The notes: a model not told the origin generated them from the sequence alone. A stretch of 64,000 bases of DNA from Nocardia terrae (GCF_009760405.1 NZ_WRPP01000005.1:558001-622000); one strand, 5' to 3'. Shown: positions 1 through 9,759, numbered from the stretch's first letter. Program-made: numbers and translations.

Positions 1-2754
1 GAGCAACTGGTAGCGCAGTTCCTGCGGATCAGTGCCGAACCGCTGCCAGATCTGCGGCCAGAGGGCATTCCCGCCGACGTCTGTGCAGTCATCGAGGCGA
101 GCATGGCCCATGACCCGACAGCGCGCCCGCAATCCGCCGGAGAGTTCGGTGAGCGGCTTCGCGATATCCTGCGCGCTCATGGAGCGCCGGTAGAAGAGAT
201 GACGCTACCGACCACAGACGGCGGTGATCCCGACTCGGTGCGGCCACAAGAGTCCGTCAACACATCGGGGTCGATGCCGGTCAACTGGTCTGCATCGGGC
301 CGGCATTCGACCACACCCCCGACACCCGATACCAAGTACCGGCCAGCGGTCTCCGCCAGATCGCTGGTGCACCGTGAGAGGCTGATCGAGGCGCTGCGAG
401 CCAGCGACCGGCCGCGGCTGACCGTCATCCACGCACCGGCCGGATTCGGTAAGAGCACGCTGGCCCTGCAGTGGGCCAAATATCTTGTGGAGGAACAGGA
501 TGTCGCCGTCGCGTGGCTGAATGCGGATCGAGACGACAACAACCTCGTCTGGTTTCTCACGCATCTGGTCGAGGCGGTCCACCGTGCATGCCCCGCTCTG
601 GCCCCTTCCCTGCAACAAGTCCTGGAAGAGCAAGGCGAGTCCGCCGCACGGTTCGTGCTCACCACCCTGGTCAACACCATTCATGAACACCGCCAACGCG
701 TCGCAGTGGTCATCGACGATTGGCATCGGGTCACCGATCCCGCCGCTGTCGGCGCTCTGCGGTTCCTGCTGGAGAACGGCTGCCATCACCTCCAGATCAT
801 CGTCACCAGCCGGTCCTCTGACGGACTTCCGCTGGCCACCATGCGGGTTCGCAACGAGCTGGTCGAAATCGACTCCACCGCTCTGCGTTTCGATATACCC
901 GAGGCGAGCTCGTTCCTGGTCGACGTGAGTGGTCTTCCGCTCGCGAACAACGAAGTCGCCGAACTGCGCGCCAGCACCGAAGGATGGGTTGCCGCACTGC
1001 AACTGGCATCACTTTCACTGCGCGGGCACCATTCCCCCGCCGAGCTGATCAACCACATGTCGGGACGACACCACACCATCGCCGAGTACCTGGCCGAGAA
1101 CGTCCTGGACGCGGTCGAGCCGGACCTGCTCGACGCACTGCTGGAAACGGCACTGCCCGAACGCCTCAGCGGTGATCTGGCGAGCGCGCTCACCGGCAGG
1201 CGCCGCGGACAGGCACTGCTGGAGGAAATCGAGCGACGTGATCTGTTCCTCCGCCGTATCGACGAGGACGGGGAGTGGTTTCGCTACCACCACCTCTTCG
1301 TGCAGTTCCTACGGCAACGCCTCGAACGCGACTACCCGGAGCGAGTTCAGACACTGCACCGAGCCGCGGCCGATTGGTTCGCCGAACACGGGATGCTCAG
1401 CGAGGCAATCGATCACGCGCTCACAATCGGTGATGACGAGTTCGCCGTGGAGCTCGTCGAAGCTCACGCCATGGATCGTGTGCAACACGCCCAATTCTCC
1501 ACGCTGCTCGGACTGGTCGCGAAACTCCCATCGGCCAAGACCGCAACCCGTCCTCGACTACAGATCGCACTGGCCTGGGCATACATGCTGCTGCGCAAGC
1601 CCGGGGAAATGACCGCGACGCTGCGGCTCGTGGAATCATCGATGACTGCTTCGACGCAAGTCCCTGATTCCGACCTCGCCTCCGAAGCTTCACTTATCGG
1701 TGCTCTCGCCAGAGCCCTGGGCGACAACCTGGTTGGTGTGGACGAAGTCGTCACCGATTGCCTGGGCCGCACCGACACCCTCAACCCCTGGACGCTGAGC
1801 GCAGCGGCCAGCGCAGCGGGGTTTCTGGCGATCTACCGCTTCGAATTCGACCGAGCCCGGGCATGGCACCACTGGGCCACCCCCTATCACCAGCAGATCA
1901 GCGGCAGCTTCAGCCTCATGTACAGCCACTGTTTGGCCGGTCTCGCCGCACGGGAACAACTCGACGTCGGTGCGGCCGAACAGCATTTCCGGACTGCTCT
2001 CCAAATCGCGACAACCACATCCGGCACGCAGTCCTACGCAGCGCGGCTTGCCGGCGCGCTGCTCGGTGACCTCCTCTACGAAAGAGACGAGCTCACCGCG
2101 GGCGAGCAGTTGCTCGACGAGGTTCACGAGCTCGGAATCGAAGGCGGCATAGTCGAATTCATGATGGCCGCCTACGGGACCGGCGCACGCATCAAAGCAC
2201 TGCACGGAGATCTGGATGCCGCGCGACAACGCCTGGACGAGGGCGCTCGGGCGGCGCGGACGCTCGCTCTTCCTCGATTGTCGGCCCGCGTCACCAATGA
2301 ACAGGTCCGGCTCGGACTCCGCACAACTGTTGCCGAAGCTGAGACTGACGGAGACAACGGAATCGCGAAGCTGACCGCCGAACTCAACGAGGATTCAGCA
2401 ATCCGGTTGTTACGCAACGGCGGGAGCCCCGACCAGCTCGTCGCGGCATGCGAACGCGCAGCGAAACTGAGAGCCTCCATCGACGGCGTGCAGCGGCCGC
2501 GAGCCGCGCTGTACGCACAGCTGTTACTGGCGGCCTGTCTCGCGGCCGCGGGGCGGATCGATGAAGGCAAGGACGCACTCGTGCCAGCTCTTGCGACGTG
2601 TGCCGATGTCGGCCTCATACGCCCGCTCCGCGACGAGGGCGCCCCTATCAGCTCGCTGATCCGTGTCCTGGAACTCGATCTCTCCGAAGGCAATTGGAAG
2701 GATTTGTGGCCACCGGTCCCCTGGACCTTCCTGACTGTTGTCTTGGATAGCTGA
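1..2754 (+). CDS. PknK-like Ser/Thr kinase fused to a MalT-type ATPase, 5' end outside window
   Basis: The reading frame is open from the first base, so the gene starts outside the window and only its 3' part is visible (917 residues). The first ~55 residues read as the C-terminal lobe of a protein kinase, ending in the usual pattern M-x-x-D-P-x-x-R-P. A Ser/Thr/Pro-rich linker follows, then a STAND/MalT-type NTPase with Walker A APAGFGKST (nt 433-459) and a Walker B-like VVIDD (nt ~703-717). The rest is alpha-helical, TPR-like repeat sequence. This order matches PknK of mycobacteria, a cytoplasmic kinase that controls transcription and stress responses. I see no LuxR-type HTH at the C terminus. 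It converges tail to tail with the conservon, with no gap. Confidence 0.85.
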   Translation, partial: EQLVAQFLRISAEPLPDLRPEGIPADVCAVIEASMAHDPTARPQSAGEFGERLRDILRAHGAPVEEMTLPTTDGGDPDSVRPQESVNTSGSMPVNWSASGRHSTTPPTPDTKYRPAVSARSLVHRERLIEALRASDRPRLTVIHAPAGFGKSTLALQWAKYLVEEQDVAVAWLNADRDDNNLVWFLTHLVEAVHRACPALAPSLQQVLEEQGESAARFVLTTLVNTIHEHRQRVAVVIDDWHRVTDPAAVGALRFLLENGCHHLQIIVTSRSSDGLPLATMRVRNELVEIDSTALRFDIPEASSFLVDVSGLPLANNEVAELRASTEGWVAALQLASLSLRGHHSPAELINHMSGRHHTIAEYLAENVLDAVEPDLLDALLETALPERLSGDLASALTGRRRGQALLEEIERRDLFLRRIDEDGEWFRYHHLFVQFLRQRLERDYPERVQTLHRAAADWFAEHGMLSEAIDHALTIGDDEFAVELVEAHAMDRVQHAQFSTLLGLVAKLPSAKTATRPRLQIALAWAYMLLRKPGEMTATLRLVESSMTASTQVPDSDLASEASLIGALARALGDNLVGVDEVVTDCLGRTDTLNPWTLSAAASAAGFLAIYRFEFDRARAWHHWATPYHQQISGSFSLMYSHCLAGLAAREQLDVGAAEQHFRTALQIATTTSGTQSYAARLAGALLGDLLYERDELTAGEQLLDEVHELGIEGGIVEFMMAAYGTGARIKALHGDLDAARQRLDEGARAARTLALPRLSARVTNEQVRLGLRTTVAEAETDGDNGIAKLTAELNEDSAIRLLRNGGSPDQLVAACERAAKLRASIDGVQRPRAALYAQLLLAACLAAAGRIDEGKDALVPALATCADVGLIRPLRDEGAPISSLIRVLELDLSEGNWKDLWPPVPWTFLTVVLDS

Positions 2755-3366
2755 TCATGACCACGATGACTCGCGGTCATCCGCGGCCAGGCTCATCAGG
2801 TGTTCCAGAAGTCGAATCAGAACCATCTTGGCCGATTCGCGATTCCGAACATCGCAGAGATGTATCGGTATGTGAGCATCGATGTCCAGGGCAGCGCGTA
2901 CTTCATCCTCCTGGTAGATATCCGCCCCGTCGAAACAGTTGACCGCGACGATGAAGGGGATGCCGCGAGACTCGAAGAAGTCGACCGCCGCGAAGCAGTC
3001 TTCGAGTCGCCTCGTGTCCGCCAGCACGACCGCGCCGTAAACACCCACCGACAGTTCTCGCCACATGAACCAGAACCGGTCCTGTCCCGGCGTCCCGAAC
3101 AAGTAGAGGACCGCATGTGGGGCGATCGTGATCCTGCCGAAGTCGAGCGCGACGGTCGTGGTCGTCTTCGATTCGACTCCGGTCAGATCATCTACTGTCG
3201 CACCGATATCCGTGAGCAACTCCTCGGTGCGTAGCGGCGGAATCTCGCTGACCGAGTTCACCAACGTCGTCTTACCGACTCCGAACCCGCCGGCGATCAG
3301 GAACTTGACGGCCTGCAGTTCATGCAGTGACGGCACGCCGGCACCGTCAGATGTTGCGAACGCCAT
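2755..3366 (-). CDS. cvnD: Conservon GTPase CvnD
   Basis: 203-aa small Ras-like GTPase of the conservon type. The P-loop is GGFGVGKTT (residues 26-34), the switch II motif is FGTPGQDRF (90-98), and the usual NKxD is replaced by VNCFDGAD (142-149), as is common in this family. Conservons couple a sensor-kinase-like protein to a GTPase through a roadblock protein, resembling a membrane G-protein complex. It is the last of four genes and its start overlaps the end of cvnC by 20 bp, so translation is probably coupled. No cvnE cytochrome P450 follows; the next gene is the convergent PknK-like gene. Confidence 0.93.
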   Translation of the reverse strand: MAFATSDGAGVPSLHELQAVKFLIAGGFGVGKTTLVNSVSEIPPLRTEELLTDIGATVDDLTGVESKTTTTVALDFGRITIAPHAVLYLFGTPGQDRFWFMWRELSVGVYGAVVLADTRRLEDCFAAVDFFESRGIPFIVAVNCFDGADIYQEDEVRAALDIDAHIPIHLCDVRNRESAKMVLIRLLEHLMSLAADDRESSWS

Positions 3367-3721
3367 CGAGCACCGCCTCGAGCAGTCGTATGCCGGGACG
3401 GCCGGTAGTAGGCATCGGAGACCGATGGAGCAGATAGCCTGCGCTGATCAGATCACTGACGAGCACCTTCACCGATGCCAACAACAGATTCAATTCAGCG
3501 GCAATCTCTGCGATGGACAGCGGCCGTGCTTGGCACATGCGCAAGATATCTCCGTATTCACGGTCCAATGTCGAAACCTCGGCGACGTGCCCGACGGCGA
3601 CGACCAGGGTGATGAGGTCGAGTTCGTGCATTCCTCGTCCTGCCCGGCCCCGGGTCACCACAAAGGGGCGGACCAGAGGGCCGGGATCCTCGTCGAACCA
3701 CGAGGTACCGTCGCGGCTCAT
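3347..3721 (-). CDS. cvnC: Conservon DUF742 protein CvnC
   Basis: 124-aa DUF742 protein with a winged-helix-like core. The central segment (residues ~70-105) predicts a helix-turn-helix, with AEIAAELNLL followed by VKVLVSDLISAGYL. This is the third component of conservons, thought to bridge the roadblock protein and the GTPase. Its ATG overlaps the stop of cvnB in an ATGA arrangement and its end overlaps cvnD, so the four genes form one operon. Confidence 0.93.
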   Translation of the reverse strand: MSRDGTSWFDEDPGPLVRPFVVTRGRAGRGMHELDLITLVVAVGHVAEVSTLDREYGDILRMCQARPLSIAEIAAELNLLLASVKVLVSDLISAGYLLHRSPMPTTGRPGIRLLEAVLDGVRNI

Positions 3722-4158
3722 GTCGTGTAATACGCAGACGAATTGCCGGGCAGCACACGCGGGCTCGCCGACAGACTCTCACCGACCTGCTGCACGATCA
3801 CGTTCATCTCGTACGCCACCATGCCGAGATCGGCATGTTCCGACGCAAGCAAGGCCAAGCAGGCGCCCGTACCAGCTTCCGTCACGACCAAATAGCCGTA
3901 TTCCAGCTCCACGACCGTTTGCTGTACCTGCCCTTTGCCGAACTGATTCCCAACCCCGCGAGCAAGACTGCCCAGAGCCGATGCCATCGCCGCGAGATGT
4001 TCGGAGTGCTCTCTGAGCAGGGCCCTCGAATGCGCGACGACGAGGCCGTCCGCCGAGAGCACAACCGCGTTCTCGGCCCCCGGCAAACGATCGAGGAGAT
4101 CGTCCAGTAGCCAGTTCAGTCCGCTCCCGCTGGACGTGTTCATCGCATTGTCAGTCAT
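3718..4158 (-). CDS. cvnB: Conservon roadblock/LC7 protein CvnB
   Basis: 146-aa roadblock/LC7-domain protein. LNWLLDDLLDRLPG near the N terminus and AVVLSADGLVVAHS after it are the typical start of the fold. Such proteins regulate small GTPases (MglB-like) and here probably act on CvnD. It lies 21 bp downstream of cvnA and overlaps cvnC by 4 bp. Confidence 0.93.
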   Translation of the reverse strand: MTDNAMNTSSGSGLNWLLDDLLDRLPGAENAVVLSADGLVVAHSRALLREHSEHLAAMASALGSLARGVGNQFGKGQVQQTVVELEYGYLVVTEAGTGACLALLASEHADLGMVAYEMNVIVQQVGESLSASPRVLPGNSSAYYTT

Positions 4159-4179
4159 ATTTCGACCATCCGTATTCGC

Positions 4180-6516
4180 TCATTGCGTTGCACCGAATCC
4201 ACGCCCCTGCCGCGTGCCGCGCTGCAAGGACTGCATTTTGTTCCGGGCCTCGTCAGGGCTGCGTTCGCGGCGAGGCCCACCGCGAACCACTCCAACGGAA
4301 ACCGATTCGGCAGCCTCGTCGCGCAACTGCGGCGCGAGGTGGGCTTGACGCTGCCTACGCGGCAGGGGTGCCTTCGAGCGCCCAGGTATGGGACGCGCAA
4401 TCCCTTCCACCGGAGGTGGATTCGGTTCGCCCCGGCCTACCGGAAGCTCCACTTGCCACGATGCGACGAAGCCAGGCGCGTCCGTTCTCGCACCCGCGTC
4501 CGCGGCGGGGACCGACGGCGAGCTCGACCGATAGTGGCGTCCTACCGGCTGAATCGCCTCTCCCCCAATCGGATCGGCGGCCACCGGTTCAGAGCCGCAG
4601 TTCCCGTCGAGCACGTCGGTCGGGATCAGCACGATCGCTTTGACGCCACCATAGGCGGACTCCAACAGATTCACGGTGACGTTGTGGCGCTGGGCCAGCT
4701 GGCCGACCACGAAGAGACCGAGGTGACGATGCCCGTCCAACGCCATCTCTTGGAAGTCGGGCGGATCCCGAAGCAAATCGTTCAGCCGTTCTCGTTCTTC
4801 GAAACGAATACCGAGACCTTGATCCTCGACCTCGACTACCAGACCTTTCCCGACGACGTGGCCCCCGACCGAGACAGCGGAATCCGGCGGCGAGAACGAG
4901 GCGGCGTTGTCGATGAGTTCGGCGAGCAGATGGATCAGGTCTGCCACAGCCCTGCCGTGCACTCGTACCTCGGGTAAGCGCACAGCGCTCACCCTTGAGA
5001 AGTCACGCGTTTCGGAAATACCGCTACGCACCACCTCCTCCAACGAGACCGATTGCCGCCATTTCCTGCCAGGCGGCTCTCCACCGAGAATCAGGAGGTT
5101 CTCGGCATTGCGGCGAGCACGCGTCGCGAGATGATCGAGCTGGAACAGCAGCTCTAGATGCTCAGGATCGTCCTGCTTGGCCTCCGCCACGTCGAGCACC
5201 TTGAGCTGCTGGTGAACGACCACCTGACTACGACGCGCGATATCCAAGTAGACCCTGCTGGTTCCGCCGCGGGTCCTCGCCTCGGCCGCCGCAGCGGCGA
5301 CCGCGGTTCTCTGAGCAGCGTGGAATGCGGCCGCGACCTGCCCGATCTCGTCAACCCCGGTGTCGGCCAACACGAGTTCGGAGTCGACGTCGACAGGTTG
5401 CCCGTCACGCAGCCGCTGCACCATCGAGGGCAACGTCCGTTCCGCAAGCTCCAATGTCTCATCCCGAAGCGACCGCAATCGCCCGATCAGTGCACGAGCG
5501 AGGTGGATCGCGATCGCGAATGCCCCGGCAGCGAGCCCGAGAATGACGACACCGGCCACAATCGCCCAGATCAACATCCGTTCGGCGGCTGACACGGCCG
5601 CGCGTTCGGCGTACCGGAAGTGATCGCCCCACAGGCCACCCAACTCCGCGTCGACCTTGCTCTGGGCGGCCGACCACCCCGTCGGGAGTCGACCCGTCTC
5701 GGCGACATCAGATTCGCCGTCGACCAGCAACCGCCATTCATCACTGCCGACCAGACTCCGATACCGGGCCAGTTCGTTGTCGGTCAACTGTTCTGACACC
5801 GCGTCGAGCTGGCTACGGAAACTCGCCGCCAACCTGACATAACTGAGCCGGTCCGATGGACTCAAGATATTCCCCACCGCCGCCGCACCGATGCCACCCG
5901 CACGCGCTTCGAGATCGGTAACCCGAAGCAGGCTGGCCGCTACAGTCTCCTCGGCTACCGACTCCGGAAATGGCGATGTCCGAGCCGCACCATCGAGTCC
6001 GATCGCCACTACACCGACGAGCTTTGTGTAGTAGTCGTCCACATCAGCGGCGTCGAGCTGCCGAGCATCGATGCCGTCCCGCGTCGCGAGAAGTTGCGCG
6101 ACCAGCGCCCGAAATGCCGGCGAAGACTTGGCCAGAGCGCCAGGGTTGAGGCGCTCCAACCCTGGCGCGATGTCCGACATCTTCTGCACCGCCGCGTCGG
6201 TGCCCTTCCGCGCCGCCTGAAGATCAGTCGGTGCCCGCCCCTCACCGCTGACTGCCGCGAGACTGCGCGCCCGCTCGTTCTGTACCGCACCGACGAAGCC
6301 GATCACCGGGCCAATCTGAATAGTCAGGCTGTTCGACCACTCTCGTGCATCGATTCCGTCGCGGATCCGAAGCCCAGCGATGACGCCGCCGGTGATGACC
6401 AGGGCAAGACACGGGACGAGGACGATCGGGAGCACCCGCATCCGAATCGATCGCGACTGCCCGAAGATTCGCCCGAAACCCCGTACTCGATCGCCCGAAC
6501 CTGACTTGATTCTCAT
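4180..6516 (-). CDS. cvnA: Conservon sensor-kinase-like membrane protein CvnA
   Basis: 778-aa membrane protein. It has a basic N terminus, a first TM at about residues 27-49, an extracytoplasmic nitrate/nitrite-sensing-type helical domain (~55-310), a second TM at about 314-340, a HAMP-like linker, and a HATPase_c domain with N-box HLLAELIDNAASF (529-541) and G1 box VEDQGLGI (563-570). The phospho-accepting region is degenerate, as expected for CvnA proteins, which may bind ATP without being ordinary histidine kinases. The C-terminal ~150 residues are a Pro/Arg-rich tail. It is the first gene of the operon, and its promoter must lie in the long gap upstream. Confidence 0.92.
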   Translation of the reverse strand: MRIKSGSGDRVRGFGRIFGQSRSIRMRVLPIVLVPCLALVITGGVIAGLRIRDGIDAREWSNSLTIQIGPVIGFVGAVQNERARSLAAVSGEGRAPTDLQAARKGTDAAVQKMSDIAPGLERLNPGALAKSSPAFRALVAQLLATRDGIDARQLDAADVDDYYTKLVGVVAIGLDGAARTSPFPESVAEETVAASLLRVTDLEARAGGIGAAAVGNILSPSDRLSYVRLAASFRSQLDAVSEQLTDNELARYRSLVGSDEWRLLVDGESDVAETGRLPTGWSAAQSKVDAELGGLWGDHFRYAERAAVSAAERMLIWAIVAGVVILGLAAGAFAIAIHLARALIGRLRSLRDETLELAERTLPSMVQRLRDGQPVDVDSELVLADTGVDEIGQVAAAFHAAQRTAVAAAAAEARTRGGTSRVYLDIARRSQVVVHQQLKVLDVAEAKQDDPEHLELLFQLDHLATRARRNAENLLILGGEPPGRKWRQSVSLEEVVRSGISETRDFSRVSAVRLPEVRVHGRAVADLIHLLAELIDNAASFSPPDSAVSVGGHVVGKGLVVEVEDQGLGIRFEERERLNDLLRDPPDFQEMALDGHRHLGLFVVGQLAQRHNVTVNLLESAYGGVKAIVLIPTDVLDGNCGSEPVAADPIGGEAIQPVGRHYRSSSPSVPAADAGARTDAPGFVASWQVELPVGRGEPNPPPVEGIARPIPGRSKAPLPRRQRQAHLAPQLRDEAAESVSVGVVRGGPRRERSPDEARNKMQSLQRGTRQGRGFGATQ

Positions 6517-6988
6517 GACCGCTTACGGTCGGACGTCCGAGCCTCACGGCTCTCCGCCGCTCGTTTCGCCTCGTGGTACCGATGCCCAGCGACTGATGTT
6601 CGACCACCTGATGCACCCGGCCGGGTCTGGAAAATCAATGTCCCTCAATCCTCTTCAGTTTTTGATACAAGGACTCTCAGATGTTAGATATCAACCTTGT
6701 TGGAGTCAACGATCGTTCACCGAACGAACCATAAGAACAGTTCATTCTGCTGAAACCTGAGACATGATGAGGAAATAGATCCTCCGGTGTCCGTTGCCCC
6801 TGCCCCAGGCCGCACCGGTAAGCTCACCCGCTCCGTTCTGCCACCAGACGAACGACGGATCGGCCGCTGACGGCCGAGCGCGGAGGGGGCTCGACCCCGA
6901 ACGGTGCACAACACCCACGATCCCGATACGAGTCAGGACCATGGGTGCCGATGCGCAATGGTGTACCGGCGGGCCAAGTCTCGGCCGG
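6517..6988. other. Intergenic stretch upstream of the conservon
   Basis: About 470 bp with no supported gene. The part near 6640-6780 is visibly more AT-rich than the surroundings (for example TTTTTGATACAAGG and ATGTTAGATATCAACC) and is the likely place for the conservon promoter. The remainder, up to the stop of the membrane-protein gene at 6989, shows nothing I can name. Confidence 0.5.
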
Positions 6989-7729
6989 CTACAGCGGAGT
7001 CACACCCGCCATGGACGCCACCGCGCCGTCACGCTCAATCGCGGCATACTCGGGTGCGCGCCACACGAGCCAGGTCATCACCAATGCCATAGCGAGCGAG
7101 GTGAATCCGACCAGAATGTACGTCCAGGTCTGAAAGTCGCGCCCGAAGAACAACGTTGACGCGGCGAAGTAGCAGACCGTCATCATCAGGAACCCGCCGC
7201 ACATGCTGAGCGACATACCCCGCCGGTTACCGCGGCGCAGCACCGACATGATGGCGATCCCCGGATAACTGAGGACCGTCAGCGCGAAGATGCCCAAGTA
7301 GATCGGGTCGTCCATCGACTGCTTCAACCAGGTCCACGCCACGAACATCGCCGCACACCCACCCAATAGGCCGACACGGTACTGCCATACCGACAAGGTC
7401 GGAGCCAGCTCGTCCTTCGCGTACTTCAGCGTCTGGACGATGAAGGCGATCTCGAAAGCGACCGTGACAATGAGCAAAACCCAGAAGAGCTTGGGGAACC
7501 AGTGGTCGAAGTGGTTGAACCAGGTGTCGTAGCGGGCGACGAAGGAGGAGTCGTGCGCGAACCAGAAGAAGGTCAGGAATACCGGGATCGGATAGGTGCG
7601 GTGCGCCTTGGCCACTTTGAGGGCTGCGAAGAACCAAATGTAGTTGCCCAGCATTGCCAGGCCGCTGAGAGCGAAGACCGGGACGATATGGGCGTCGAGC
7701 GCATCGAAGATCGGCTGAGGATTGCTCAT
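6989..7729 (-). CDS. Polytopic membrane protein, second of a coupled pair
   Basis: 246-aa integral membrane protein with about seven hydrophobic helices and aromatic-rich loops. I chose the ATG at 7729 because it lies one base after the stop of the upstream membrane gene (TGA-T-ATG), which implies translational coupling, and because sequence further upstream has no membrane-protein character. I do not recognise a named family. The two proteins are similar in size and hydropathy and may form a heteromeric complex. Expression is probably set by the palindrome at 8570-8595. Confidence 0.75.
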   Translation of the reverse strand: MSNPQPIFDALDAHIVPVFALSGLAMLGNYIWFFAALKVAKAHRTYPIPVFLTFFWFAHDSSFVARYDTWFNHFDHWFPKLFWVLLIVTVAFEIAFIVQTLKYAKDELAPTLSVWQYRVGLLGGCAAMFVAWTWLKQSMDDPIYLGIFALTVLSYPGIAIMSVLRRGNRRGMSLSMCGGFLMMTVCYFAASTLFFGRDFQTWTYILVGFTSLAMALVMTWLVWRAPEYAAIERDGAVASMAGVTPL

Positions 7730-7730
7730 A

Positions 7731-8546
7731 TCAGATGCTCCCCGTCGTAATGGCGCCCACCTGTCGACCGGCCGCCGTCTCGTTCGTCCTTGCCCAGGGC
7801 TTGCGCACCGCAAGGCTGACGATCCACGCCAAGCCGACAGCGAACGCACCGCTGCCCAGCGCACCCAACGCCAGATAGACGTGGTTGGTCGTCCCGCTGT
7901 GCAGCGAGACGGCCAGCGGTAGCGAGGTCATGCCCTGTGTCGCGAACATGAGCATGGGTATGGCGGGGATGAGCAGCCACTGCTGACGCTTGGGCAGCAG
8001 CCGCTCGAGCCCGGCGACACCGGCGGCGATACCGAGACAGAAGGAGACATACGTGAACGGCGTGAAGAACGGGACATCGCCCACCATGAAGGCCTGCGGT
8101 CCGTAGTAGATCCAGGTCGGTCCGGCGGTCTCGGTCACCAGGATCTCGAATCCGAGGCAGAACGACAGCGTCGCTAGCCAGGCGGTCCAGAACTGTTGGG
8201 CGGTAACACCTTTGGCCGCTCTGCGCAGCAAGGCATATGCCCCGAAGGGGAGATACCAGAAATAGAGGATGCCGATGAAGGCTGGGATGTCGCGCCCGAA
8301 CGTGTGAATCCACGTGAGCTGGCCGTGCTCGGTGTAGTACACGTGGACGAGCCCATCACCCAGAGCTTCGTAGGGTATGGCCAATCCTGAGCCGATCACG
8401 AGGAAGACCAGCAGTAGGTCGCCTCGACGCCGGGACTCGACGACCGCGTAGCCGATGGACAGCAACGCGAGCGCCGACATGCCCACGATCAGCACCAGCT
8501 GACCGGTCTGCGGCATCGGGACGTCGGAAGGGACGGGAAACTCCAT
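7731..8546 (-). CDS. Polytopic membrane protein, first of a coupled pair
   Basis: 271-aa integral membrane protein with about seven TM helices. Charged and aromatic residues sit in the loops (HVYYTEHGQLTWIHTFGRD around residues 68-86, and GPTWIYYGPQ). The C-terminal ~20 residues are polar. No enzymatic signature is visible to me and I do not name the family. It is the first gene after the TetR operator-like palindrome and overlaps closely with the second membrane gene, so the pair is one transcription unit repressed or activated together. Confidence 0.75.
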   Translation of the reverse strand: MEFPVPSDVPMPQTGQLVLIVGMSALALLSIGYAVVESRRRGDLLLVFLVIGSGLAIPYEALGDGLVHVYYTEHGQLTWIHTFGRDIPAFIGILYFWYLPFGAYALLRRAAKGVTAQQFWTAWLATLSFCLGFEILVTETAGPTWIYYGPQAFMVGDVPFFTPFTYVSFCLGIAAGVAGLERLLPKRQQWLLIPAIPMLMFATQGMTSLPLAVSLHSGTTNHVYLALGALGSGAFAVGLAWIVSLAVRKPWARTNETAAGRQVGAITTGSI

Positions 8547-8569
8547 GGTGAGCTCCTAAACACTCCATG

Positions 8570-8595
8570 CTCTAGCGAGCAAACACTCGCTAGAG
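8570..8595. promoter_or_regulatory. Perfect 10-6-10 palindrome, likely TetR operator
   Basis: CTCTAGCGAG, six bases, CTCGCTAGAG: a perfect 10-bp inverted repeat 24 bp upstream of the start of the membrane-protein pair and about 50 bp downstream of the TetR gene. Size and symmetry fit a TetR-family operator. A short direct repeat, AACACTC, also occurs on its left flank (8559-8565) and inside it (8582-8588). Confidence 0.75.
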
Positions 8596-8646
8596 GATAG
8601 TGCGCTGGATCACTTTTTTGCAAGACTGTGTCTCAAAATCTCGGGG

Positions 8647-9267
8647 TCAACGTCGAGAGTCTGGATGAAGCGTCGCGCCGACCAGCATCCGCGTCATTTC
8701 GGCCAGCAGACGTTCACCACCGAGTGGACCAGGGAACAGCGTGTCCTCGAACACGGTGGCCGCCACCACCGTGGCGGTGGCGATCCGCACAGCCACCGGC
8801 ACGTCGAAGTCCAGGCCGTAGGTCCGGGCGATGGCTTGTCCAACGGATTCCAAGCGGGTGAGGGCCGGCTGCGCGCCCGCGGTGAGCGCGTCGGCCGACG
8901 CAAGAGCGGTGATCAAGCTCCGGTTCCGGGCGACCAACCCGTGCAACTCGACGACAAACTGCCGCAGGACGATCTCAGGCTCGCCGCCGGGAATCTCCGC
9001 CGCCATCCACCTTGCCGTGAAGTCCTCGAGGAAGCGATCGAAGGGGCCGAGTACAGCGGCTTCGTAAAGCTTCTCCTTGGTTGGGTAGATGCGGAACATC
9101 GTCGGCTCGGCAACTTGCGCGCGGCGCGCGATCTCCTTGGTCGTCGCACCGTCAAAACCCTTGTCGGCAAAGGTCTCCACGGCCGCAGCGAGCACCAGGG
9201 ACCGGACCTCTTCGGATGTGCGCCGGGGTCGGCGGGCGCGGCTCGCGGCACGAGGTTCGGGAGTCAC
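8647..9267 (-). CDS. TetR-family transcriptional regulator
   Basis: 206-aa TetR regulator from a GTG start at 9267; an upstream ATG at 9333 would add 22 residues that look unrelated to the family. The N-terminal HTH runs from RTSEEVRSLVLAAA through GATTKEIARRAQVAEPTMFR to the conserved YPTKEKLYEAAV. The ligand-binding half is helical and ends at ATLHPDSRR. It lies just upstream of, and in the same direction as, the two membrane genes, with the palindrome between them, so it most likely controls them in response to an unknown small molecule. Confidence 0.88.
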   Translation of the reverse strand: MTPEPRAASRARRPRRTSEEVRSLVLAAAVETFADKGFDGATTKEIARRAQVAEPTMFRIYPTKEKLYEAAVLGPFDRFLEDFTARWMAAEIPGGEPEIVLRQFVVELHGLVARNRSLITALASADALTAGAQPALTRLESVGQAIARTYGLDFDVPVAVRIATATVVAATVFEDTLFPGPLGGERLLAEMTRMLVGATLHPDSRR

Positions 9268-9759
9268 GTCATGCGACCTTAGTCGCCGCCCGGAATCCGG
9301 CTGAACGCCCAGCCCGAACAGGCGTCGGCTCACCGGCTGCGCACCGGCTGTCCCGTACCGTCGATCTTCGGTCAGCCCGTGATGGTCGCCGAAGATGGTG
9401 CAGATCTCGTCGAAGCATGCGACTCATCGCGCGCGTCGGCGCTCCTGCGCAGCGGCGCACCTTCTCGACCAACCCTTTTCGATGCTCGGCCACGGTTGCC
9501 TCCGCGTCCGACCGGATTGCCGAGGGCCACGCTATCCTCCGAAGCTTCCCGCCATCGGCGAATTGCGGTGATGGCAAACCGAACTCATTCGACTCTGGTA
9601 GCGGAGGCAGATTCGCTTCGCCGTCGCAGGTGGGAGAAGCCGTCAGAAACCTGGGCGCAGCGACTCACCCACGGCCGCCAGGTTGTCCTCCACTCGGCGC
9701 AGCAGATACAGGAAGTCACCGCGCTGGCGTTGCGATATTCCTTGCGTACGAATAACCGA
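9268..9759. other. Gap between tetR and the menB-like pseudogene
   Basis: About 490 bp without an intact gene. On the minus strand a short segment near 9420-9500 translates as [20 protein letters not shown], which resembles the C-terminal end of the zinc-ribbon protein at 13.8 kb (AEYRKRMVESAREKARAAAQ). It may be a decayed gene end, or just a common basic tail. Confidence 0.35.
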
